The notes beneath the pieces were generated by a model, which saw nothing but the letters and a program-made list of their open reading frames with translations, was not told the origin of the DNA and did not search any database. The translations under genes were made by a program, and so were the position numbers. Positions 52,339 through 63,835 of a stretch of 64,000 nucleotides of DNA are shown one piece after another (position 1 is the stretch's first letter; every line of letters begins with the position of its first letter). Source of the DNA: Aphrocallistes beatrix (Eukaryota > Porifera > Hexactinellida > Sceptrulophora > Aphrocallistidae); contig OY725494.1 of the NCBI GenBank assembly GCA_963281255.1, forward strand, positions 4,601,934-4,665,933. The letters run 5' to 3'.

Positions 52339-54612
52339 CTAAAATAGTTCATAATAATAATTCTGTTTTATAGGGATAGATCCGTAGTTAAAAATAATTT
52401 TTAAAAAAGGAATTTGAGAAATAAAATCCTTGAGCAATTAAATCTGATTAGTGTTTCCTCTAAATAGAAGTTTTGTCTCATTATCAGTAGCAACATTGAG
52501 TTGTAAACCATTGGGAATGAATGTTATTAAATATGTCCCATACATGCAAATACTGAAACTAGCCTAGATTATCCGGACTGTACATCAAAGGCAAATGTTC
52601 TAATTCAGTTATAACAGAGATTTCCATGCATTTATATTACATTGAACGTCAGCCGTAACTTAAACTGTTCGGGCAATCGCGAGTTGAGACATATTATACA
52701 AGTTGTAGCTTAAAATAGACTGAGAGAATCCAAGGGATTTCTGAATGCGAATATGATCCATAGACTCTTTACTAGATCGATTGAGGACCGTCAATCGTTT
52801 TTTCCAACCTTCGCAATCCTTCTTCATAAAAAAATTCGATCATTTTTCCGAATATTTTTTAAGAAATCTTTTTCCTCCCATCATTGTTTACTTACTTTTA
52901 AAACACTAAATTGCTGTCACTAACAACTTAGGACATGGGTTATGCATTTATTAAATATAACAAAACGTAGTATAAATAAAAAGTTATTGAGATCTGGATT
53001 CCGATCGACTAATACTCTACAATTCGGCCTGACCCCTTCAGAACACCTCTCAACACCTCTCAATACCTCAAAACTGTACTCTCTACTTCGCATAATTTGA
53101 AACAGCTAGCTAGCTAATACGTAGTAGGAAAGAATGTAACCGTAGAATGCCCACTGGGGACACAGTGTATCGCGGATGTCTCCCAGCCATTTTCTATGCA
53201 ACTGAAGTCATATAGATTCTGGGCATTCTACAGTTAATTAAGGATTGCATTACTCTACAGATAGTCAGGTTCCACCAATTCAATACAGACTGAGTAACGC
53301 CTCATGAAACTGTGAATAATAAGGATTGAATATCAAAAGATTAAATTACTCTCAAGATTTATTCGGAGATATCTCACTGGGAAATTATCTAAATTGAAAC
53401 AGGTGTTTAATTAATCGTATGTAGACAATAATTATTTCAACTAAATAATTAGGTTAATAAGATATTTTCTAGGAATAATGTTCGCTTTATTTATTTATGC
53501 TTAACTAAGCAAATGCAAACATGTATTAAATCATACACAAACAATTCATGGAATATTTATTGAACAATTAAAATGAAAGATATCCAGGTGGGATTTGAAA
53601 ATGAAAGCAAAAAAAGAATTTCTTAAAATACCGCAATAAATATCTACTAATATTAAGTAGTCTTGATCTAAATTTAGATCAGGCAAAGATATCAAATTAT
53701 ATATTGAAACTGCATCAGGTCAGGTAATGGGAAATTTAATTCTTCTTAAATGTCTATATATACTCTGGGGGCAGAGTAACCTATAAGGAATTCATTCTGG
53801 GAATAAGCAAAGTTCAATTTAAAATCGGATCACTTCCAAAGATTGAAATGTTTCCATACATTATTAACTCGATACTTAAGCCTTTTAATATATAAGATAT
53901 GGAAATAAGGTTGGATCTACGAGTTAGGGAGGGGACTGAAAATATCTTTGTAGATAATATCTCTTTCAACTCTTAACCTGTAAAAACTGTGACTACTTCG
54001 TAACGTTATTAGCTGTGGATAGTTCAAATGTTTGGACTTTGCAAAATCAAAGTGGGAATTTAAACCAAGGTTCACTTGAACCGTAAGCAGTCCTAGGGGG
54101 GAAGGAAGTAGAAAAGTTTAATGTTCCAGACGAAATCTCCAAACGAACGTTACACGCATCCACAATATCTCTGAAAGGTACAACCTGCTGCAGTATACAC
54201 CATAATGCATTCATATGTTCTATTATATTGAAAGTGTGTTATATTCCAAAGGTTAGTCTACAAACTGTGCACTAATCAGTGCTTACAGATCTGTTCAATT
54301 AGCTTTCCAAGGAAATACTAATGAACAACAAGTAAGGCTGTAAGGAATGTAACCTTTTTTCCACAAATTGAACAGGCATGTGTGTTCAATCATCTATTTT
54401 CTAAATATTTTAATTCAGGCAGCATATAGTGCTATCAAATCTAATCTATAATGGATACGCAATGTCTATGAACTTTTAAAGCTAACGATTCGACCTTTAC
54501 AATTCTGTGACAAATTAATTCCTTCCATATTTCACGGATAAATTATAGGCTTAATATTCCTGTCAATTTTATTGATGCATTGATGATATAATATAATATT
54601 TAACCGATTTAA
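52339..54612. other. Intron or intergenic DNA with one small MITE
   Basis: A 100-bp element at 53137-53236 has inverted ends TAACCGTAGAATGCCCA / TGGGCATTCTACAGTTA. The rest holds no open frame of note. Confidence 0.5.
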
Positions 54613-55887
54613 TTACAACATAACATTCTCTCCGACACAACATGCCACGATAGAAGCATGGTCAAGTTTGCCAGTGGCTGTGCTCATCATTTTGTACAGT
54701 TCAGGGTCTCTCTCTCTGATATCGTGCTTTGAAGTGAAATTCTTTTTCTGAGCCGACTCATGAAAACCTCTCTTTTCCTGTGTCGCAGACAAAACGTAGT
54801 TGATCATGGACACACATAACTCCTGAGCTGTCGAAACGATTCCTTCCTGTTTCGCAAAATATTCCTTCACAACCTCAGACATTTTTTGGCGACTTTTCTC
54901 CTCACGAGTAGGGGACTTTGTATTCTTCAAAAAGAGCGTTTTTATTAATTTCCCGTACGTCGGTTTGTCTTCCATGTTCAACGGCTCTGCTTTGGAGTTG
55001 AATTCAACGTCAAAGTTATCCGTGACACCATCGGACACAAGGAAGACGATGTCATCAGGCTGGACCTTGGAGTAGCTGAGGACTAGGTTTTCCAACTCAG
55101 GGTCGATGCCAACCTGTGGCCCGAGACAACCGCCACAATCCACTACCCCCATTCTCTCCGAGCGTACCTGGAGGGAGCGAATCGTCTTGGTATTCGGGTC
55201 GTAAACGAATGAAGACGAATCTCCAACACTCAGACTAATGGCAGCCCATTCACACTTCTTACTTTCGGTTCTGATTGGGCAGACGACTGTGATGACGAGT
55301 GTGGTAAGCGTTGCCTCTTTCTCTATGATGAGATTCTGAGCTTCGAACATTGCGTCTAGGAGGATTCTGCAAACTTTGTGGGTGGTCTTCATGTCGTAGA
55401 GTCGCTGGTCGAGGTGGTCAAGGGCGGCCCGAACTGCGCATCGAGCGGCCAAACGCGGCTTTTCCCCCCAGCCGCATCCGTCAGCGAGCGCCATGAACGA
55501 ACAATTTTTCCGCCGGACTATTCCGAAGACATCAGCAACAGGATCACCCATAGTCTTACCGCGTGTCAGATCTTCCTCATAGAGCGACACTGCCACTCCG
55601 TATGCATTCTGGTTCCATCTCTGCCCCCAGTGGATGCCACTATGCTCGGTTGGCGCCTTGCTCTTCTTCACTTTGTCCTCCTCCCACGTGATCCCAGCCT
55701 CAGGGCCAGTGTATGCGGATATTATAGTTGAGTCGAGGGAGTGGATTTCCTTATGCGGAATAGGAGCGATGGAAGATGCGTCGATTTTGTGCGATTTCGG
55801 GAAGTCGATGAACTCTGGCATTATTTGAATGAGGTTGGAAGATTTGAAAATGTTCGGGTTTGATTTCGGTGAGTCGCGTCTCTCCAT
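54613..55887 (-). CDS. PP2C-like (PPM) serine/threonine phosphatase domain protein
   Basis: 424 residues, single exon. PP2C motifs in order: strand AYGVAVSLYEED (about 95-106), FMALADGCGWGEKPRLAARC (about 131-150, metal-binding Asp near 136), LSVGDSSSFVYD (about 218-229), DIVFLVSDGVTDNFD (about 279-292, Asp near 285) and DHASIVACCVG (about 408-418, Asp near 408). So three of the metal-ligand aspartates are kept, although the usual RxxMED motif at the N-terminus is not clear and there is an insertion rich in charged residues before the last motif. It could be active on phospho-Ser/Thr or be a scaffold. No signal peptide. It lies inside the proposed intron of the coiled-coil gene, on the same strand. 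Confidence 0.85.
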   Translation of the reverse strand: MERRDSPKSNPNIFKSSNLIQIMPEFIDFPKSHKIDASSIAPIPHKEIHSLDSTIISAYTGPEAGITWEEDKVKKSKAPTEHSGIHWGQRWNQNAYGVAVSLYEEDLTRGKTMGDPVADVFGIVRRKNCSFMALADGCGWGEKPRLAARCAVRAALDHLDQRLYDMKTTHKVCRILLDAMFEAQNLIIEKEATLTTLVITVVCPIRTESKKCEWAAISLSVGDSSSFVYDPNTKTIRSLQVRSERMGVVDCGGCLGPQVGIDPELENLVLSYSKVQPDDIVFLVSDGVTDNFDVEFNSKAEPLNMEDKPTYGKLIKTLFLKNTKSPTREEKSRQKMSEVVKEYFAKQEGIVSTAQELCVSMINYVLSATQEKRGFHESAQKKNFTSKHDIRERDPELYKMMSTATGKLDHASIVACCVGENVML

Positions 55888-55972
55888 TTTAATTAATGAA
55901 TTTAAAGTTAGTTGAATTTGTATGCGAGTTTGTGTAGAAAGTTATTTCAATGAATCAGTCTGTTCACTCACG

Positions 55973-55980
55973 TTTATATA
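55973..55980 (-). promoter_or_regulatory. TATA box of the PP2C-like gene
   Basis: TATATAAA on the minus strand, 86-93 bases upstream of the ATG. Confidence 0.6.
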
Positions 55981-56532
55981 GTAGAGCTACTAGCCTAGAA
56001 CGGCAACAGAGTCTAGGTTTACATGTGAGCACGTTGTGTATTGAACTTACAAATCATACTGTTTAATATAATAAGTTGGTATATCTTATAACTTTATGGG
56101 AATATTAAGTTTAAGCTGAGAAACTTTCACTAGGGTATTTTTAGATACAATACCATTTATTTGCAAAAAGTACGAGGATAAAAATAGTTTTTTCAATATA
56201 TATTGTGTATTCTACACATTTGAGCAGTTATAGTGAAGAATTATTGAATGAAACTTCTTGTTATGCGAGATAAAGCATGTTACTTACGTAATTTCAGAGA
56301 TGATCAAACTAGAGGATTTAGCTGTACCACAATATTATAATTGATGCTTAGCATTACATTCATAAATTATCTGTAAAATCGGTAGTCAAGGAAATCATAA
56401 GAAAGAAGTTTTTAATAATACAACAAATGTATGTATGTTCAGTCTTCAGAATTATTCTTATGAAGAACTCGAATTGTTAGCTAAGCGCTATAATGAATTT
56501 GAATGTACGTATATTTATATACTATTAAAAAA

Positions 56533-56581
56533 TTTGTTTTGTTTGTTTGTTTGTTTGTTTGTTTGTTTGTTTGTTTGTTTG
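56533..56581. repeat. GTTT microsatellite
   Basis: About twelve tandem GTTT units without interruption. Confidence 0.95.
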
Positions 56582-57534
56582 TATTAATTAGAAAGACCAT
56601 ACGTCTTAGAAAACTAAAAAATTGAATACAGAGTTAATTTATACGCCGACACGGTCAACTGTTTTTGAATGAATTTTAAACTGAACTGGAATTACAGTAT
56701 TTATTAAAATATTATCGAATTTGTCAATTATTTTTCCGAATAAAGCAAACCAATAATAATTAACTGACTGGATCGGCTAATCTATTGGCTGAATCTGTAA
56801 TTCCAGAATATTGGGAATATTGACATACTTGTAAAGAAGAAACTGAAATGATTGGATATTGATAGTAAAAGTCATACCACTCAAATGTTGAAAGATGAAT
56901 TCGCTAAACTGATCCTTTCAGTTCAATAATTACGAACCTATTTCATAACACATGGTGCATTCTCACTCCAGTTAGAGTAAGAGTTACGCCAAAGTTTAAT
57001 TAATGCGTTAAAGTACACTGTATTATCAAGTTAAATATATGTTGATTAGATAATGAAATTAGCAGTTGAAGAGCATTAATCATGTTTACTTACCTGTATG
57101 AGACATTGAAAGAATTAAATTGATGTAATTAATATTGAAGATTTTCATAAACCGACAATTATCATTTAAGCAGATTGTACAAATTCCAAACTTTGCATTT
57201 CTGGATAAAAATGCTATGGAAAATTAGCGTAGACAATTTCAGAATATATTTCAGAGAGCAATGAAGCAAATAATCAGAAATTCTCCATCATGTGTAATGT
57301 TAGAGGGAGCATTATACAAATTGAACTTAAAGTTACATTACATATCAGTAGGTAACTGTACCAGGGTAAATCTCTGGGTTTTATAGTAAAAAATACCAAT
57401 AAGAACCGATATATTACTGGCACAATTGTGCAATTAATATTATTTGTTAATTAGTTGAATCTTTTCGGAACAACTTAGGGAGATATAGACTGATGTAGAT
57501 AATAATTAGATTTGATTAGAACAGATTTTATTTG

Positions 57535-57657
57535 TTAACCCTACTTGGACTTGGGGTCAAAGGTATAAATAGAAAATTCCCACTTTCATTTTCACTTTCA
57601 GTTCACTTTCAATTAACTTTCACTTTCACTTCAACATTCCAAGTCCAATTAGGGTTA
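57535..57657. mobile_element. piggyBac-like MITE with TATA and CACTTTC repeats
   Basis: TTAACCCTACTTGGACTTGG and CCAAGTCCAATTAGGGTTAA form inverted ends with TTAA at both borders, the piggyBac target. Inside are TATAAATAG (57564-57572) and about five (T)CACTTTC units. Confidence 0.75.
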
Positions 57658-57673
57658 AATAAATATTCTTGCA

Positions 57674-57772
57674 ATGGTAAAATTTCACAAAAACGCTAAC
57701 GGAGAATTTAGATTGTTTGCTTCGAAATCACGAAAGATTGCTGGGCCATTAATACATGCAGAATATTCATAA
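57674..57772 (+). other. Possible 32-codon ORF after the piggyBac-like MITE
   Basis: ATG opens MVKFHKNANGEFRLFASKSR and ends after AEYS; it is basic and lies about 100 bases after the MITE's TATA box. No homolog is recognised. It may be chance. Confidence 0.25.
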
Positions 57773-58461
57773 ATAATACTGACTGTCATTTCTAAAAAGA
57801 GATATTTCATTTTGAAAAATTGAACAATCTTAATAAAGATAAATATAGAAGTGTCAGCTTAATTTTGAAACCACAAGCTGACCACTTCATCTTACAGAGT
57901 ATTCTAGACCACATAAGATTATGGACTTTCTCTCCATTCTTATTAGTCTTCTTAAAATTAGATTTATAAAAAAACGGTCGAAAATCGTCTACTTTTATTT
58001 TTAGATAAATAATGTTGAAACTCTTTTTAGAACTTAGAACTGCATTTACGTAAAGTAAATGAGATTACACCATTTGTGCACTACAGCATTCCAGAAACAC
58101 AAGAGGTCGTCATGATGTAAGCTGAGTTGAGAACTTTACGACGTGAGAATAGTTACTACGAGGTCAAATACCAGACTAGTAGTCACAAACGTGGACAAAT
58201 AATGGCTCAAATACGTTAAACCAAATATGGCCGAACAGAGAAGGAAAGGATTAAATGAAGTAAGAATAAAAACAACTTAAAAGCAAACTCTCAGATAAGT
58301 TCACTTCAAAACAGATTCGAGACATCAGTGGAAAAGCTGACATCACTGGGTTAAGGTGGAAAATTAAAAAAAATTTAACCCTGACTCTAATAAATGATGC
58401 CATCAGTAAAAGGAATCCGTTTATGAAACTCAAAGATGGACACAAGGATTTTTTTACTCAC

Positions 58462-58513
58462 TTCCGGGGTCAAGTCAACTGAGGGCGGGAAAGCCATAAA
58501 TGTGTCGTCTTTT
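58462..58513 (-). CDS. Small internal exon of the coiled-coil gene (inferred)
   Basis: 52 bases between a good acceptor (TTTATAG) and donor (GTGAGT) are open in just one frame, reading KDDTFMAFPPSVDLTPE after one leading base. It ends in phase 0, matching the start of 51919-52338. The entry phase does not match the end of 62884-63141, so at least one exon between them has been missed. Confidence 0.5.
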
Positions 58514-59257
58514 CTATAAATAGAATGAACCACAAGTCAAATTATTACCAATAATTATCAAATAACCCAGTTCAATGGCAATACAGACACCTCACTTTCA
58601 GGATTAGGTTTGCAGTTATAATTCAGACAATAATTTCCTGTTTTTGATTTATCTTCAAACGTATTTTCGAGATTAGCAAAAAAATTAAAAGGGAAAAATT
58701 GTAGGAGGAGCAAAAAAGTAACCTTTTTTTCTGTGAATTATCAATGCATGATGCTGTGTTACAAATTAATTGATATAATCTTCAGTTCAGGAAATGATTT
58801 GCATACTACTACCATTTGCAAAAAGTAGAAAGTAGGCAATCCATTCGAAGAAATGGATGTTGGCACAATGCAGTGGAAATCATTAGTAATTTTGTTTGAC
58901 CATATTTGTATGTTGGGTGCAATCATAGTATTAAGCAATGGAGCAACACAGTCAAATGCCATGAGTCAATGTAATATTCTTAAGTATTACAATGCAAATT
59001 TTATGCTGAATGTTGATTAGAGATATTGGAAATAAAAAAGAGAAGTGAAAGAGTTGTATGTTATGCAATAAAGTTATTTACACATAAAAAGGAATAAACA
59101 AGTTATTGAGGGTAGGAGATATATTATCGTGGATGGAAGCATATTGATATCCCATAACTAGAATAAATCTACAACATATTTCAGAAATTTATCAAATTCC
59201 ATAATATAAGGTCAGATATTTCATAGTAGAATATTAGTAGTGAATTTTGAGATTTTA
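58514..59257. other. Proposed intron DNA
   Basis: AT-rich; no further exon can be supported. Confidence 0.35.
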
Positions 59258-59259
59258 TA

Positions 59260-59798
59260 CAGGGTGTAAAAAGTGTTGTCACCTTTGAACACAAGCTCTA
59301 ATTAATTGTTGAACAAAAATTTGATAATGGGAAAGGAAAAGTGTCGTTCGCAAATGTTGTGATGTCACAAAATATAGTAATGCGTTATAACTACCGACAG
59401 GCTAAGAGTTTTGTATTTGATTACTATTGGTTCGATATCAATCAAGCATAATGATGAATTATCTAGGGCAGTGGTTCCCAACGGGGGCTCTACCGCCCCC
59501 CAGGGGGCGTTTATTTGCCTCAAGGGAGCGCTGTGGAGGAGGGAGCGGTAAATGAAAATGTATTGTAACACATGTAAACATTGTGAAATCACACCAATGT
59601 CAAGGACCACATGTTCCAACTAACATTACTACAAGTACTTAGGATCTTAGTATACATATGATAATCAGTAATTAAAACTGGCTTAATAAATAATGAAGTA
59701 GGGGGGCCTTATGAAAGTTGCAAGCACCTTAGGGGGCGTTACAAAGGGAAATGTTGGGAAACACTGATCTAGGGTGACAACAATTTTGTTACACCCTG
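59260..59798. mobile_element. Tc1/mariner-type MITE interrupted by a hAT MITE
   Basis: Ends CAGGGTGTAAAAAGTGTTGT / ACAATTTTGTTACACCCTG, with TA on both sides. Its right part is split by the element at 59469-59766. Confidence 0.85.
59469..59766. mobile_element. hAT MITE nested in the mariner-type MITE
   Basis: 298 bp from CAGTGGTTCCCAACGGGG to GTTGGGAAACACTG, with a perfect 8-bp duplication ATCTAGGG at 59461-59468 and 59767-59774. Confidence 0.9.
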
Positions 59799-60990
59799 TA
59801 TAGTATTACGTATCATTGAGTGCTCATGTCTCAATGTTAATGAATCCTACCAGTATGAGCACTAACATCTCAGTTGTTCGTAATGAAATCAGAGATTTAT
59901 AAACAACATAAGACCTATGTTTTAGCTCGCGGGGAATCGATATCGATCTTGTGACGTGCACCTACTGTAATGCCTGATGGACAGAACAGAGAATAAACTG
60001 AGTGGAATACTATGCTATATTATGTTGTGTATTGTACAAACTCAACGGTTTAGATATCAATGTTGACTGACCTTACTCAATCACGCTAGTCGGACACATG
60101 GTATTTGATATTAATTAAAGGTTCATCTATAATGACCTGAAAACATCTATCTGAACTTGATTTCATGCTTTCAGAGTTATTATCATGAAAAGTTTCACAG
60201 TCAATGCATTAGATAATGGATTTCTGAACTTCCGGAGATAAACATTATAATTCTCACCTTGATTAAATCATGCTAAGGTTCAAGTTCTTATTTTTTGTTG
60301 ATACTAAATATATCCGCAATTGAACTTAACTCAAACGGAAGAATTAAAAGAAATTCTAAGGAATAAAATACATTAACTTTCTAAAGGTAGATTTAAATTG
60401 TAAACTAAAATTAGTCTTTTTGCTCTAATCTAATGTCAAACGATGATCTGGTAAATTTACATGAAGTTAGCATCAAACCATTTCACTATTGCGACACAGT
60501 AAAAAAATTAAAGTAATCAAATTGGTAATATCTATTGCTACGTAAAATTACGTTAAAATTCAAAATGTATTGGTGATGATAGCTAATACTAATTAGTAAT
60601 CGTTATTAATGGTGGAAATTGAGATAACAGATGCAGACTACATCAGTGAAGAGGTCATCAGTGATGATAATGAATAACTCGTAGGAGTATGCAACGAAGA
60701 TGTTAGAATTTTATCATGTAATCTGAGCTGTAATATTTAATTATAACTTGAAGAGATTCAGAGAATTTGATGACAGAATCATAGGTTGGAGTTCGGGCAC
60801 TTATTATCAATCAGGGGCTGGGTGTAAGTTTGAGAGTTATGTACTTAGCAGTGGTATTACAGCTGTGTATAAGTTCTACTCAGTTCCATCGCAAGTGAAG
60901 ACTCAACTAATATAAATACAGGACTCAAATGACAGTCAAGAGAAACATGTCAAAACAGACCATCGCAACCATCCGATAGCAAGAATATTT
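59799..60990. other. Proposed intron DNA
   Basis: No supported exon. A minus-strand CCTTAG / AAG-GTGAGA pair near 60252-60275 would give a 15-base microexon, but I cannot support it. Confidence 0.35.
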
Positions 60991-60998
60991 GTCGAGTT

Positions 60999-61152
60999 CA
61001 GTGGTTCCCAACCTGGGCTCTATGGACCCCTTGGTGATATCAGGGGGTCCACAGGATTCAAAATTTTGTGTTACGGTTAATATGAAGGGGTCCACAGAAT
61101 ATAGGAAAATTTTTATAGGGGGTCCACAGCCTCAAAAAGTTGAAAACCGCTG
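60999..61152. mobile_element. hAT MITE
   Basis: Same family as 21904-22055, ends CAGTGGTTCCCAACCTGG / AAAACCGCTG, with flanks GTCGAGTT and GTCTAGTT (7 of 8 match). Confidence 0.85.
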
Positions 61153-61160
61153 GTCTAGTT

Positions 61161-62074
61161 ATTCAGGTTTCGCTATGTATAGTTAACCCACTTTGATAAG
61201 ATATTATTCTAATATTCTAATAATACTCAATTTATCAGTAAAAAAGTCTTTAATTCTCTTTCATCAAAACCCTACCAAGAATGGAATATCTGCATTGCTC
61301 AAGTAACACAGCGTGAGAGTCTAACTGCACATTATACATTGCTTAATTAATGAAATGAGATCCACTTTCAGTGTAATATTAAGTCATAAAATAGATTAAA
61401 ATGGAGAAATATTATTTTCAATACCAAGTAAGGATTCCAATTCCATTAATTTGATTGGACTAAAAATGGCGCTAAGAACTTCTATTTATAGAATGAGTTT
61501 GTGAGATTAAAGCTAATTTGAGGTTAATTAAAACCTCAAATTACTTATTTTATCAAAATCATAGTACTCTATAACTGATTATCTCCAGTAATGTCCATAA
61601 TGATAACGTAGTACGTATCCTACCGAGAATGCGAGAGCATAATACCATATAAGGAATGTTATCACACTATACAGTTATACGCGTGAGCTGTTAGAGCGTG
61701 GTGGAAGTAACAGAAATAACCGAGAAGACTGAGAATAATGAACTAAACAGATGCAAGTGTAGAGTAGTGATTGATAATGCTAGGATGCAGCAACGTACTC
61801 AGTTATGGAGTTCCTATCAGATGCTATCCAGAATTGAAGATAGGCCACTGGATAAACAAATAAGGAGAGCTGAACTATAATTGTACACAATATTAGCAGC
61901 TTAAGATTCTAGTGAATTCCTGCTGTAACAAGGAATGGCAGAAAATTCGTCGATAACGTATCTAATGCATAAATAAGAATATAACCGGGATCAACTGTAT
62001 TTCCATTTTCGGATGAGTCATATGGGCTAAAATCAAGACATCTACAGGCAGTACAAGCTTGTCATAATTGAATA
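61161..62074. other. Proposed intron DNA
   Basis: A 60-codon plus-strand frame (61698-61880) is seen but lacks any support as a gene. Confidence 0.35.
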
Positions 62075-62396
62075 CCGTATTTCCCTGAATAAGCGCCGGG
62101 GCTCGAAAAACCGTCGGACGCCGGGACATTTTAGTTCTCTGAACATCATATCAAACTAGCATTCTCAGTAGTGGCATAGATACTGTGCTTTTTGAAACAT
62201 TACATTATCCTTTTTTAATAGAACTAACATTCTCAGTTGTGGCAAAAATAAAAGTGCCAGTCAATGTAGTAAACAAAAAAAAGAGCGCCGGGTCAAAATA
62301 GCGAATGAAAAAAATAAGCGTCGGTTTGAATAAGCGCTGGGTCTAAAGGGTGCACGAAATAAATAAGCGCCCGGGCGCTTATTCGAAGCAATACGG
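62075..62396. mobile_element. TA-flanked MITE with AATAAGCGCC repeats
   Basis: Ends CCGTATTTCCCTGAATAAGC / GCTTATTCGAAGCAATACGG, with TA on both sides. The AATAAGCGCcGGG unit is repeated inside in both directions. Confidence 0.8.
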
Positions 62397-62479
62397 TATG
62401 TGGAATTGTACGTACTACTAATCTGGAAATAAACAATGGACAATTAACGAAAAAAAAAAATACTTCATTACAAACTATG

Positions 62480-62595
62480 CTAAATTATTGAGACTGTGTC
62501 TGCATATTTTGATCAGAAATTTGGAATTTGTATTAATTAGTATTGAAATTCCACAATTCTGATCAAAATATACATACAGTCTCTTTATTATTTAG
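62480..62595. mobile_element. Small palindromic MITE
   Basis: CTAAATTATTGAGACTG...CAGTCTCTTTATTATTTAG with inner arms ATTTTGATCAGAA / TTCTGATCAAAAT. Confidence 0.7.
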
Positions 62596-62672
62596 TCTAA
62601 AGTTCTGGTTCATTGGAATTTACAATGAACAATGTCGTATCACGGTTCTGGCTGGCAATACTACGTATCATG

Positions 62673-62848
62673 GGATTATCTAGGAGCGCGAGACGCTTCT
62701 TTAGGCGTATGATTTTAAGCCTCAAAGTGTTTAGGAGCGTGAAAATCCAGAATAATACCCAATTTACCCTAATTTATTATGCAAATTATAGATTTAGGCG
62801 TATGAAAATTTAGGGATTTTAGATTAGGAGCGTATCTCTGGAGGGCTG
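62673..62848. mobile_element. Inverted copy of the element at 15042-15212
   Basis: GGGATTATCTAGGAGCGC to GGAGGGCTG; the same element as near 15 kb, on the opposite strand. Confidence 0.75.
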
Positions 62849-62883
62849 TATAATACCCTGCTACGTATATGATTGCTACTCAC

Positions 62884-63141
62884 CCTCTCAGTGTACACAG
62901 GTGTCTTCTTGGGATCGTTGATGCAGATGAAACTATCTGAGTCACTGCTCTCCTTACTCCAAGAGGAATTCTTAATCACATATTCGTTGCTAGGATTTCT
63001 AACTGCAACTGATTCCGCTATAGGCTCAGTCTCGAGCTCTGGACTGGTGAAGGGAGTGGAGTGGAGCGCTGAGTACAGTTCTGTGGATAATGGAATGACC
63101 GGACAGCTCAGGATGTCTGTCTTTGATTTCAAATCGTCTAG
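62884..63141 (-). CDS. Internal exon of the coiled-coil gene
   Basis: 258 bases between an acceptor (TTCTCTTAG) and a donor (GTGAGT), open throughout as LDDLKSKTDILSCPVIPL, then ELYSALHSTPFTSPELETE, ending DPKKTPVYTER. It is Ser/Pro/Glu-rich and probably disordered. It starts in phase 0, matching the end of the exon at 63836-64000, so the pair reads SQ|LDD. No motif identifies the family. Confidence 0.65.
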
Positions 63142-63189
63142 CTAAGAGAAATATAAATAAAATAAACCACAGCATTCTATACACTAAGG

Positions 63190-63353
63190 AAGTGGTTCCC
63201 AACCTGGGGTCCATGGACCCCTTAGTGGTCCACAGAAGATATCAAGGGTCCACAGGATTCTTAAATTTTGTATTACGGTAAATAGGAGGGGGTCCACAGA
63301 ATGTAGGGAAATTTTTATAGGGGTCCACAGCCCAAAAAGGTTGAAAACCGCTG
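63190..63353. mobile_element. hAT MITE
   Basis: Same family as 21904 and 60999; perfect 8-bp duplication CACTAAGG at 63182-63189 and 63354-63361. It lies in the intron between the two right-hand exons. Confidence 0.9.
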
Positions 63354-63835
63354 CACTAAGGCAATGGTACACTCTATCATTTTTGGACCATGGATGGAAG
63401 GTATAGTTTGAGGATTTCTTGACATAGAAATGGATTACCAGCATATTGCGCAACAAGTCATTTTTAAACAAATGACCGTTATATAAATAATGTGGTATGC
63501 TATGATGATATATATTGATAGATGTTAGATATGTAGTGTGAATGAAACAATTTGGAAAGGGAAAGACATTGGCAAATGTTCCATGACATATGCACTCAAT
63601 AACTCCAGCAAATCTTATTTCGTCCAGCGATAAGTATTAGAATTTACGCCTAAAACATCTCTGATTATTCTCATAGGCTTAGACTATGCATTTAATACTA
63701 CGGTGAAACCCTGCATCGAAGTGCGGGTGTATATAATCTGTAGATATAGTGGGATATATGGAATTAGTACCATATGGATAATCGTATAATGACATTACTG
63801 AAACAATGAAAGAAGAAATAAGATACATTCCAAAC

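Noticed and set aside
56533..56581. GTTT array as a CRISPR-like or regulatory array
   Set aside because: It is an uninterrupted simple microsatellite with no spacers.
61698..61880. 60-codon plus-strand frame
   Set aside because: Needs a non-ATG start, has no homology or context; probably chance.
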